NCBI GenBank assembly: GCA_934699135.1
Contig: CAKUVM010000024.1
Coordinates: forward strand, 1 to 26,149
Direction of reading: 5' to 3'
Length of the DNA: 26,149 bases
From: an uncultured Bacteroidales bacterium
GTDB lineage: Bacteria; Bacteroidota; Bacteroidia; Bacteroidales; Marinilabiliaceae
Under the pieces are notes generated by a model, which ran no database searches, was not told the DNA's origin, and worked only from the letters and a program-made list of their open reading frames with translations. The position numbers and the translations under genes are program-made. Below, one piece after another: positions 14,851 through 22,086 of this stretch (its first letter is position 1; each line of letters begins with the position of its first letter).

Positions 14851-16266
14851 CTAAGGCTCCACAAGGGTGCCATTGGTCCTGTTGTAGTCCACCTTGGCAA
14901 TGTAGAGCTGATACTCTGCATCCACCTTGGCGGCCATGGCCTGCTGCCACAGCACTTGGCTCTCCATATAGTCTGTCAGGGCCTCGCAGCCATTGTCATA
15001 CAAGCTTTTTGAGGAGCGCATGTTCTCCGCGGCCATCTCGAGGCCCTTGTTCGCCACCGAGAGCTCTTTCTGAGCCTCGTCCACGGCATTCGCTGCCTGC
15101 TGCATCTCAAGCTCCATCTTTTCAGTCAGATTCTCTTTCTCCAGCCGAGCCTGCTCCAGCTCACAGCGCGACGCCCTCACCTTGTTGGCGTCCTTGCCAA
15201 AGTTGAAGAGCGGCACCTTGACGTTAACAAGGCCAGTGAAGATGAAGTCGTTTAGCAGCTTATCATCAATTTTGTTGCCTGCCAGATTGCCTGTTAGCTT
15301 GACACCATTGACATAGTTGCCCATGAGCATGAGGCCGACCTCTGGCAGCAATGACGAGCGCTGCACCTTTGTCTTGGCCTCGGCCACCTGCACTTTTTTG
15401 TTCAGCATGCGCGTCTCCGGGCGCGCCTCGACGCTTCCGTCTTTCACGTCGACAGACGGGTACCCCTCGGCCACGTCAACGTCTGACGTCAGACTAATGC
15501 CCACCACGTGGCACAGGTTCATTTTGGCCAACGTCACGGCGTTGCCGGCCTTGCTCATATTGAGTTCGCTCTCATTGAGTTTCACCTGCACTTTGAGCAC
15601 GTCGTTTCCCGTCTTCATGCCCTCATTCTTCGCCTTGACCACATTGCTCATCAGCTCTTGCAACACCTCATTATATCTCCGCGACACCTTTTGCATCTCT
15701 TTGGCCTTGACCACCAGCGCATAGGCCCTGTCTGTCGCCATCACCACATTGGCCTCTGTGAGCGTCTCGTTGGCCTCCGAGGCCTCCACTGCCAGACCTG
15801 CGATTTTGCTTGCGTTAGAGATCTTGCCGCCCATATATATGGGTTGCTGAAGCGTAAGCCCAGCCAGGAATATGGGCCCGGCCTCATAGCCTATGTTGCC
15901 CGTGAGTGGCATATAGGCGTAGCCCAAAAGGTTCTGCACCAGCCACATTTTGTCTCCCAGGTTCGGCACCTGGGCTTGGAACTGGGCGTCGGGCTTGAAG
16001 ACTGGCAAGTTTTGCGTCACGTCTATGTCCTGATCCCCTTTCAGAGTGCTGTACGCTCCTGTGAGGTTGAGCGTCAGGCTTGGGAGATAATTGGCCTTAT
16101 AGCTTTTCTTGGTGTATTTTGCGGCCTCCGTCTCGCTCTGCGCGGACTTTATCTCATGGTTGTTTTTCAGAGCCATGGAGCGGCACTCTTCTAAAGTCAG
16201 CACTTGTTGCGCCTCCGCCGCGATGGCGCAGCCAAGCACGGCGAATGAGATCACGAGAAACTTCAT
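14851..16266 (-). CDS. TolC-family outer-membrane channel protein
   Basis: A 471-residue outer-membrane efflux protein. A signal peptide (residues 1-19, ending AEA before QQ) is followed by LTLEECRSMALKNNHEIKSAQSE, the standard TolC-family start. The rest is long amphipathic helices with Ala, Lys and Glu heptads, and two internal repeats of the family's outer-membrane-factor domain, the second around residues 280-465. Such trimers form the exit channel for RND, ABC or MFS pumps. Neither a membrane-fusion protein nor a matching inner-membrane pump follows; instead a DUF2461 gene starts 20 bases downstream. The nearest transporter is the MMPL exporter of the neighbouring operon. A -7-like TACATTTG lies at 16382-16389. 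Confidence 0.92.
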   Translation of the reverse strand: MKFLVISFAVLGCAIAAEAQQVLTLEECRSMALKNNHEIKSAQSETEAAKYTKKSYKANYLPSLTLNLTGAYSTLKGDQDIDVTQNLPVFKPDAQFQAQVPNLGDKMWLVQNLLGYAYMPLTGNIGYEAGPIFLAGLTLQQPIYMGGKISNASKIAGLAVEASEANETLTEANVVMATDRAYALVVKAKEMQKVSRRYNEVLQELMSNVVKAKNEGMKTGNDVLKVQVKLNESELNMSKAGNAVTLAKMNLCHVVGISLTSDVDVAEGYPSVDVKDGSVEARPETRMLNKKVQVAEAKTKVQRSSLLPEVGLMLMGNYVNGVKLTGNLAGNKIDDKLLNDFIFTGLVNVKVPLFNFGKDANKVRASRCELEQARLEKENLTEKMELEMQQAANAVDEAQKELSVANKGLEMAAENMRSSKSLYDNGCEALTDYMESQVLWQQAMAAKVDAEYQLYIAKVDYNRTNGTLVEP

Positions 16267-16381
16267 CGCTAGATATGTGTTTTGTGCAATTTTACTTTTT
16301 TGCTTAGGCGGTTCTTCAAGTCCCTGTGGCCCTTAAAAGCAGCATTTGGGCAAAATGGTCTCCTGTCCGCCGTTCTGAGCG

Positions 16382-16389
16382 CAAATGTA
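16382..16389 (-). promoter_or_regulatory. Candidate -7 box for the TolC-like operon
   Basis: TACATTTG on the minus strand fits TAnnTTTG. The nearest TTTG (16418-16415) is 25 bases upstream, longer than the usual spacing, so the assignment is weak. Confidence 0.35.
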
Positions 16390-16550
16390 ACATTTTTATC
16401 TCTTGCGTCTTACACAAACGCCACCTTAGGGTGCAAAGAGTAATTAAAGAGGATAGCTACACAATTAACAGAAATGCGTGTCATTGGAGAAATTCAACAC
16501 TTTAGGCAACCCTTTGAGAAACACGCGCGCCTCGCAGCCGCGCTGAAAGA

Positions 16551-16593
16551 TAAAAGCCCGTATGGCGACATTGGAGAGCGCCATACGGACTTT
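16551..16593 (-). terminator. Terminator of the ACP-to-LolA operon
   Basis: CCGTATGGCG (16558-16567) pairs perfectly with CGCCATACGG (16579-16588). An AAAG/CTTT extension follows one mismatch. On the minus strand the hairpin is followed by CTTTTATCTTT, a broken T tract. The same 10-base stem occurs in the terminator after the ketosynthase gene. Confidence 0.7.
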
Positions 16594-16626
16594 ATGCGAC
16601 GCCCCAACGGGCTTGGTGACGTATCG

Positions 16627-17277
16627 CTACTTACCCCGCTTATCCTTGCCCTTGCCAGGATGCTCAAACACCTTGGCGTCTACGGCCTTATTGAACGTTT
16701 TGCCCTTCAGCTCATAGAGGGTGTAGCTACCATCGGCCTCAATGAGCTTTAGGCTTGCCAGGGAGAGGTCTTTCTTGTCGTAGGCAAGTTCAACTGACGA
16801 CACTGTGTTACGCCCCACCTTCATGTCGGTGTCTATCTTGAAGACAATGCTTTGGCCGGCCGCTTTGGCCGATTTAAGAGTGCCATCGATAGCAGACACC
16901 TGCCCTTTTACGCAAGCCAACAGTGTGGACGAGAGATCCTCCACATGGCGATTTGACGCTCGGAGCGTCCTTGCCTTGCCGCCAACGGACATGGACACGT
17001 TATCGCCCGTCACAATGAACTCCTCCCCATTGGCATATTTCATGCTGAGGCTTGACGGGTTTTGGAAATAGAACGTCCCGTCTGCCTTGGCGGCATCCTT
17101 GATTACGGCCACCTTTGTGGTGCGAGTGAAAGGACACTGAATGGATGAGATACCCTTGCCGGCCTCCTCCACCTTGGTCACTTCGGCGTTGCCTTTGGCG
17201 TTTTTGAGTTGCGCAAAGGCGATTTGCGGAACAAAGAGGGCGGCCACCATGGCCACGATGATAACTTTACTCTTCAT
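16627..17277 (-). CDS. LolA-like periplasmic lipoprotein/lipid carrier
   Basis: A 216-residue exported protein with a signal peptide (residues 1-22, ending AFA before Gln). The body has the LolA-type half-barrel pattern: GISSIQCPFTRTTK near the start, then GTFYFQNPSSLSMKYANGEEFIVTG, in which the F-x-NPSSL-x-x-Y part is the family's best motif. In proteobacteria LolA moves lipoproteins from the inner to the outer membrane. LolA-like proteins are also found in aryl-polyene and related clusters, where they probably carry a lipid product. Its place as the last gene after an MMPL exporter and a FAD oxidoreductase (40-base gap) supports that second role. The C-terminus is a Lys/Gly-rich tail. Confidence 0.82.
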   Translation of the reverse strand: MKSKVIIVAMVAALFVPQIAFAQLKNAKGNAEVTKVEEAGKGISSIQCPFTRTTKVAVIKDAAKADGTFYFQNPSSLSMKYANGEEFIVTGDNVSMSVGGKARTLRASNRHVEDLSSTLLACVKGQVSAIDGTLKSAKAAGQSIVFKIDTDMKVGRNTVSSVELAYDKKDLSLASLKLIEADGSYTLYELKGKTFNKAVDAKVFEHPGKGKDKRGK

Positions 17278-17317
17278 TATCTATTGTTTTCTGTAATCAT
17301 TTATCACACTTTGTGAG

Positions 17318-18811
17318 TCAGCAGCCCAACTCGCTGATGACCTTGGGCATTCCAATGACCTCGGCGCAGGTGAACATGGCCGTCATGGATGTGCCGAGGA
17401 TGCCGTGCAAGTTGAGGTTTTGCCCCGTGAGCAGCACATTCGGCACGGGAGTCTTAGGCGTCAGGACGGTGAACATGGTCGCGTTATAGTCTTTCCTTAC
17501 TCCATAGGCAGAGCCGCGTTCCGTGGCCGTATAGTCGGCATAGGTGAGCGGGGTGCTCACCCAATACCCTTCCACCGCTCCCTCAAGCCCGCTGATGTGC
17601 CTTGCGGCCAACCGGAGGCATTGGCGCGCCCAGTCTTCTTTCAGCTCGACGTACTCACCTCCCCTGTTACCAATTTTCGTGCCAAACCACCTTGACACCT
17701 CGTCCCAGCTCATCGGCGTGAGAATGTCCAGCCCCGTGGCGAACTCAGAGCCATCAGCAGGAGGCATGAAACTGACCATGACGGCACGCACGCCCCCTCC
17801 CAGTTTGGAGTGAAGCGACCATACGTCTGATTCTGTGTATATGAACGTATTGTGATTCTGATACCTTACGGAGCCAGGGCGCAACGCCACATTCACGGTG
17901 AGGATTCCGAATGTGTTCTCGAGACCTTCAATCCTCCGCTGATAGACCTTACGCACCAGGCCACCGGCTTGCAAAAGGCGAACTGTCGCGGCCGGATGGA
18001 TGTCGGATATAAAAGTGTCGGCCTCAAACCTCTCCTCTCCAACAAGCACTGCCGTTGCCTTGCCGCCTTCGCCCTCGAAAGCCGTCACCCTTTTGCCGCG
18101 CATCACCTTGCCACCCATAGACTCGATGCCCTGGCGCAACTTCTCGGCTATCTGCATCCCGCCTCCCGCTATGCGATAGGCACTTTGGATGAATGAGCTA
18201 TTAATCTGCGCGAAGACGTAAAGCGGCAACTTGTCCGCACACAGCTCCATTTTGAGCGAAGTGCCAGACAGCACATCGCGCAAGACGGGGTCGGATATGG
18301 TGGAAGTGAGGAACTCGTGCGCGGAGCGCGCGAAGAGCGACTTCTGATACACATCATCGGCCGGCCTGGGGTCGAAACTACGCGCGATGTTATCCCCGAC
18401 CTCACGGAGTAAAGCAACATAGTTTTTCAGACTCTCCGCCTGCGCGGGGAAACGTTCCGCTAGCGTCTCTCGGAAATGGTCGTAACCTTGCGCAAAGGGA
18501 TATTCGCCGCTTGGCAAGACGACCTTGTCAAAACAGTCAAGATCCATCTTGCGCCACGGCAACCCCATAAGGTCGAAGTAGCTGAAAAGACGCCACAACA
18601 TCTGGCCCTCGTCCAAGCCTCCGACGTAGTGAAACCCGGTGTCGAACATATGCCCGGCGCGTCGGAATGTCTGGAGGCAACCGCCGATGAGGGCATCGGC
18701 CTCAAGCACCAAAACGCCCTTGCCTACCTTTTGCAGCATGTAGGCGCACTCTAGCCCGCCAAGGCCCGCGCCAATGACCACAACATCGTATCGGGTGTCG
18801 CTCATACTCAT
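17318..18811 (-). CDS. FAD-dependent oxidoreductase of the phytoene desaturase/RetSat type
   Basis: A 497-residue flavoenzyme. A Rossmann dinucleotide-binding motif GAGLGG (14-19) is followed by a Glu-ended strand (LVLEA) and GGCLQTFRRAGHMFDTGFHYVGG, the second part being typical of the CrtI/retinol saturase group. The C-terminus has LLTGQNLNLHGILGTSMTAM, the usual FAD-closing motif. Known members desaturate, isomerise or saturate polyene chains; RetSat saturates the 13-14 bond of retinol. Within an ACP/KS/MMPL/LolA locus the likely substrate is an unsaturated acyl chain, but this is inference. It starts 9 bases after the MMPL stop, and the LolA-like gene follows after 40 bases. A second in-frame Met is at residue 3. 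Confidence 0.85.
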   Translation of the reverse strand: MSMSDTRYDVVVIGAGLGGLECAYMLQKVGKGVLVLEADALIGGCLQTFRRAGHMFDTGFHYVGGLDEGQMLWRLFSYFDLMGLPWRKMDLDCFDKVVLPSGEYPFAQGYDHFRETLAERFPAQAESLKNYVALLREVGDNIARSFDPRPADDVYQKSLFARSAHEFLTSTISDPVLRDVLSGTSLKMELCADKLPLYVFAQINSSFIQSAYRIAGGGMQIAEKLRQGIESMGGKVMRGKRVTAFEGEGGKATAVLVGEERFEADTFISDIHPAATVRLLQAGGLVRKVYQRRIEGLENTFGILTVNVALRPGSVRYQNHNTFIYTESDVWSLHSKLGGGVRAVMVSFMPPADGSEFATGLDILTPMSWDEVSRWFGTKIGNRGGEYVELKEDWARQCLRLAARHISGLEGAVEGYWVSTPLTYADYTATERGSAYGVRKDYNATMFTVLTPKTPVPNVLLTGQNLNLHGILGTSMTAMFTCAEVIGMPKVISELGC

Positions 18812-18820
18812 CGTTTTGTT

Positions 18821-21319
18821 TTAATCTTTCTTCCGTTCCTGCAACCAGTTTACCTTCCAACCCATACGGATTATGAGCTTAACGAGGCTGTGATAGAGGA
18901 ACGGTTGGAGCGTATAGGCCAATATGACGGCAGAAGACATCCCTATGATGGTGGCAACGCCAATGGAAGCGAGCGCGGGATGTGAGGCCATGAGCAATGA
19001 GCCCGTGCTCACAATGAGCGTCACGGCCGAGAAGAATATGGCGGTCTTGTGATACACAAGCAACTGCGGCTCGGCCTGCGACCTGGCCTTGGACAGCAGG
19101 CCGTCCATAACGAAGATGCTGTAGTCCACGCCTATTCCGAATATGAATGTAGAGATGACGATGTTAATGAGGTTAAACTGCATCCCAAGTATTCCCATAA
19201 CACCCAAGACGATGAACCAGCTCAACGTCATCGGGATGAAAGCCACGATGGCGAGGACAAGGTTTCGATACGAGATGAGCAGAATGACGAAGACAAACGC
19301 CATGGAGATGTTGAGCGCAGTGTTGAAGTCGGCGTTAATGGTCTTGACCATCTCCTCGGTATAGAACATCGGGTCTATCACGGTGCATCCCGTGGCATCG
19401 ACAAGCGCGTGGCCGACAATTTTCTTGTCTTCCGGCTTCATCTGGACGGACGTGAAGACCATATAGACGCTGTCATTTTGCTCCACGATGTTTGCCATAA
19501 GGCCCGGCGGCAGAAGCTCGTCTTCATAGGGGTTCACATAGTCATATTCACGCGTCAGGACATCATCGAATGGCGCGAAGAAGGCTGGCGCGATGCCACT
19601 TGCGCGGCAGGCGCGATCCACCATCGCGATGGTGGCCTCCACCCTGTCGGAGTTCCAGAACTCTCGCCAGGCCTCTAGCCTCGCCCCCTGCTCTGCCTCT
19701 GTAGGGAAGAGCGACGCGGCCTTTGAGAACCCTCGGACACGGCCTTTGGCCTTGAGTGAGTCGAGGACCGGATAGAGCAGCCGGCTCTTGGTCAGGGCGC
19801 CGTCCAGTGTGGAGTCGGAGGTTGCGTAGTAGGTGGTGACAAGGCCAGGCTGCGTCTTGGCCTGAAGGAGGCTGGAGCTGCGGCGGACCTCGTCCGACGT
19901 GTAGTTGATGTGGCTGAGGTCGGCATCGAAAGTCACCCACTTTTGAGTGTATAGGCAGACGCAGGTGATGATAATGATTGCCGCGATGAGCCACTTGTGC
20001 TTCTCGAACCGGTGGGAGTTGAACCTCTCCAGGGCGCGGAACGCCTTCTTGGACCTGCGGTTACGCCGCGGGTTGAAGAAATGGGGGAGGTATACGAGAC
20101 TGAAGAACGTGGTCCCGACAAGGGCGAAAGACGCGAAAAGACCGAAGTCACTAAGCAAGTCGGAGCTAGTGAAGAGCAAGCCGAGGAAAGAGCCTATGGT
20201 GGTGAGGCAGCCGAGGAAGACTGGCGTGGCCTGATCTTTGAGCACACGCTCTGGAGTGCTGACATACTTGTAGTGCGTGATGACGTGGAGGCAGTAACTC
20301 AACGCCACGCCCAGCACAATGGCCCCTATGCCCAACGCCATGAGAGACATGGTGCCGCGGACAAGATACATCATGGCGAGCGCGAACACCGCGCCATAGA
20401 CCACGGGCAAAATGAGCATGGGGATGGTGGACTTGTTCTTGAAGCATATGCCGATGCCTATGCACACAAGGACAAGTGATATTGTGAGCGTGAGGCTCAG
20501 GTCGCGCTTAATCTGCCGACTGTTGTTGACGCTCTGCACCGGGGCCCCATGAAAGAGGATCTCTGCCTCGGGGCGCGCCTTTTTGACTTCCGCTATTTTA
20601 TTCTCAATCAACTCGACAAGCTTGCGGCCGCTCATGGAGTCGAACGACTTGAAATTTGGCGAGAGGTAGGCAAGGGCCACAGTGGTGTCTGGCGTGAAAA
20701 GGTGCCCTCCGTAGACAATTTGCGCGTTGCCCATGCCGTCTTTGATGTCCTTCACCCTCTCGATGACCACATTCCTCATGCCCACAGGGTCGGCCGCGAG
20801 CATATCTTTCATGGCCATTCCCGCCTGCGAAGTGAGCATGGCCTTGACCTTGGCCACATTGGCATTTACCGAAGAGTCGCACAGCAGCGCGGCTATGTCT
20901 GCGTATGACGCCGTGTCCACAAAAAGCGGGAAATTGTCCGCCAAGTAGGCAACCACGTCAAGCATCATTTCCTCGTCAACCTCAGAGAGAATGTCAGCAA
21001 TGTAGACACCTGCGGTATCGGCATCCAAGAGAGCGCCCGTAAACTCGTCTTGAACCTCAATCAGATCATCGGGCGACAACGGCGACTGCTCATCAGCGGA
21101 AGTGACGAGGAGAAAAATTTTATCCTTGACTTTCAGTTGCGAAAACGCCAGCCCCTCCTGCGAATCGCCAGTGGATGGCAGGAGCTTGGTTATGTCCTCC
21201 TCAAACCGTAACTGAAGCGCAATGGCCACGAAGATCATGGCACTGGCAATCAGCGACCCCCACCTCAGGGCAGAGTGCTTCGCGAAGAAATAATAAATCG
21301 AAAGGACAATCTTTGTCAT
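18821..21319 (-). CDS. MMPL/RND-superfamily exporter
   Basis: An 832-residue inner-membrane transporter with two copies of the RND layout. A first membrane helix (about 17-37) is followed by a periplasmic domain, then a block of five or more helices (about 275-420). A second half begins with a helix near 450, a periplasmic domain, and a final block from about 665 to 820. The segment FIFGIGVDYSIFVMDGL in the last block is the family's charged TM10-type motif (Gly-Val-Asp-Tyr). MMPL proteins export lipids, such as mycolates or hopanoids, to the outer envelope. Cotranscription with ACP, FAD oxidoreductase and LolA-like genes suggests export of an acyl or polyene lipid. A 262-base gap precedes it. 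Confidence 0.92.
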   Translation of the reverse strand: MTKIVLSIYYFFAKHSALRWGSLIASAMIFVAIALQLRFEEDITKLLPSTGDSQEGLAFSQLKVKDKIFLLVTSADEQSPLSPDDLIEVQDEFTGALLDADTAGVYIADILSEVDEEMMLDVVAYLADNFPLFVDTASYADIAALLCDSSVNANVAKVKAMLTSQAGMAMKDMLAADPVGMRNVVIERVKDIKDGMGNAQIVYGGHLFTPDTTVALAYLSPNFKSFDSMSGRKLVELIENKIAEVKKARPEAEILFHGAPVQSVNNSRQIKRDLSLTLTISLVLVCIGIGICFKNKSTIPMLILPVVYGAVFALAMMYLVRGTMSLMALGIGAIVLGVALSYCLHVITHYKYVSTPERVLKDQATPVFLGCLTTIGSFLGLLFTSSDLLSDFGLFASFALVGTTFFSLVYLPHFFNPRRNRRSKKAFRALERFNSHRFEKHKWLIAAIIIITCVCLYTQKWVTFDADLSHINYTSDEVRRSSSLLQAKTQPGLVTTYYATSDSTLDGALTKSRLLYPVLDSLKAKGRVRGFSKAASLFPTEAEQGARLEAWREFWNSDRVEATIAMVDRACRASGIAPAFFAPFDDVLTREYDYVNPYEDELLPPGLMANIVEQNDSVYMVFTSVQMKPEDKKIVGHALVDATGCTVIDPMFYTEEMVKTINADFNTALNISMAFVFVILLISYRNLVLAIVAFIPMTLSWFIVLGVMGILGMQFNLINIVISTFIFGIGVDYSIFVMDGLLSKARSQAEPQLLVYHKTAIFFSAVTLIVSTGSLLMASHPALASIGVATIIGMSSAVILAYTLQPFLYHSLVKLIIRMGWKVNWLQERKKD

Positions 21320-21581
21320 GAAAAGAAATTAGGGGAAGGCCGCACAGCAGCCCAATGGGAAAAGCGAAACCCACAAGGCCGGCCCGCCCGACACAGCACA
21401 CTGCGAAGCAGTGGCAAGACAGAGCGATCCGGACCCGTGGGTCTGTTCACCATACGGGGACGCGCCCCGCGCACATCTCGCGCCGCGGCGGCCACCACCG
21501 CAAAGCGAGGGGGAAGGCCCCAACCGCAAGCGGAAAGAAGTGGCTCACCACAATAAGCCGATGGCAAGCGCATCAGACCTT
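21320..21581 (-). other. GC-rich hairpin-rich gap between ACP and MMPL genes
   Basis: This is an unusual gap inside an otherwise tight operon. It holds a series of short perfect inverted repeats: CACTGC/GCAGTG (21399-21413), GACCC/GGGTC (21432-21443), CGGGG/CCCCG (21455-21469), the palindrome GCCGCGGC (21482-21489), GGGG/CCCC (21509-21521) and CCGC/GCGG (21524-21533). An 85-codon minus-strand frame (start 21573, stop at 21316) starts 8 bases after the ACP stop with AAAGG upstream and overlaps the MMPL ATG by four bases. Its Arg/Pro-rich translation matches no family I know. Several frames are open here because of the high GC, so a structured spacer, a small gene or a decayed gene all remain possible. 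Confidence 0.4.
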
Positions 21582-21821
21582 TTAGGCGCGCGCGGCGATA
21601 TAGTTGTAGAGGTCCTCGAAAGTCAAGATGGTACCGACCTCGTCTCCCTTGATCTTGACGCCGAACTCGTTCTCAATAAGGGCAATCATGTCAACAATGC
21701 TCAGGCTGTCGAGCTGAAGGGTCTCCTTGATGTTGGCCTCTGGGGTGATGTCGCTCACCTCAACCTCAAACTCGTCTGCCAACACGTTGTTGACTTTGCT
21801 GATCAATTCGTTCTTTTCCAT
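21582..21821 (-). CDS. Acyl carrier protein
   Basis: A 79-residue ACP with the phosphopantetheine site in LQLDSLSIVDM, where Ser39 would carry the 4'-phosphopantetheine arm. Helix I (ELISKVNNVLADEFEV) and helix III (EFGVKIKGDEV) are in normal order, and the protein is acidic as expected. The frame is open 15 codons further upstream, but the ATG at 21821 begins the typical MEKNEL start and gives the standard length. It differs from a housekeeping AcpP, which has a DSLDTVE-type site, so it is probably dedicated to this locus. It has its own promoter and follows a terminator, so it begins the operon containing the MMPL, FAD oxidoreductase and LolA-like genes. Confidence 0.92.
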   Translation of the reverse strand: MEKNELISKVNNVLADEFEVEVSDITPEANIKETLQLDSLSIVDMIALIENEFGVKIKGDEVGTILTFEDLYNYIAARA

Positions 21822-21932
21822 GTTTATGTAATGATGACTTGTTTTTTCATTTTGCGGGCCAGTCACTCCACCCTCGCCACGTCATACAGCACGACGGCAG
21901 GCACAAAGCATGGCGATGACCGCATTCGACTG

Positions 21933-21963
21933 CAAAAGTAGCTTATAAGCCTGAAAAATAAAA
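21933..21963 (-). promoter_or_regulatory. Candidate promoter for the ACP-MMPL-LolA operon
   Basis: On the minus strand TTTT (21963-21960) is followed after 19 bases by TACTTTTG (21940-21933). The -7 box and the spacing are consensus; the -33 box has one mismatch. It lies directly downstream of the ketosynthase terminator. The predicted leader is about 105 bases. Confidence 0.6.
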
Positions 21964-21974
21964 AGAATAGGGTG

Positions 21975-22027
21975 AAAAAACTCGCCCGCCATACGGCCGC
22001 GCTGCGGGGCGGTGCCGTATGGCGGGC
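21975..22027 (-). terminator. Rho-independent terminator of the ketosynthase gene
   Basis: A perfect 14-bp inverted repeat pairs GCCCGCCATACGGC (21984-21997) with GCCGTATGGCGGGC (22014-22027) around a 16-base GC-rich loop. On the minus strand it is followed by GAG and six T residues. It lies 60 bases after the ketosynthase stop, separating that gene from the ACP. Confidence 0.92.
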
Positions 22028-22086
22028 AATATTCAGTGATCGCGCGGGCGATGGCGCACCCCGCCCGTCAGCCTGCGGAACAGATT

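Larger units (their letters stand above)
16267..16626 (-). other. Intergenic region between the LolA-like and TolC genes
   Basis: These 360 bases hold the LolA-operon terminator at 16551-16593 and, nearer the TolC gene, a leader of about 110 bases after a -7-like box at 16382-16389. The stretch 16440-16550 is featureless. An open plus-strand frame across part of it has no family signature. Confidence 0.5.

Noticed and set aside
14851..21319. A standard tripartite RND efflux operon (TolC plus MMPL)
   Set aside because: The two genes are in separate transcripts with a terminator between them, no membrane-fusion protein is present, and the MMPL gene is embedded with ACP, FAD oxidoreductase and LolA-like genes.
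21316..21573. An 85-aa gene between ACP and MMPL as a firm CDS
   Set aside because: Spacing and a ribosome-site-like AAAGG favour it, but composition is unlike the neighbouring proteins, other frames are equally open and no family is recognisable.
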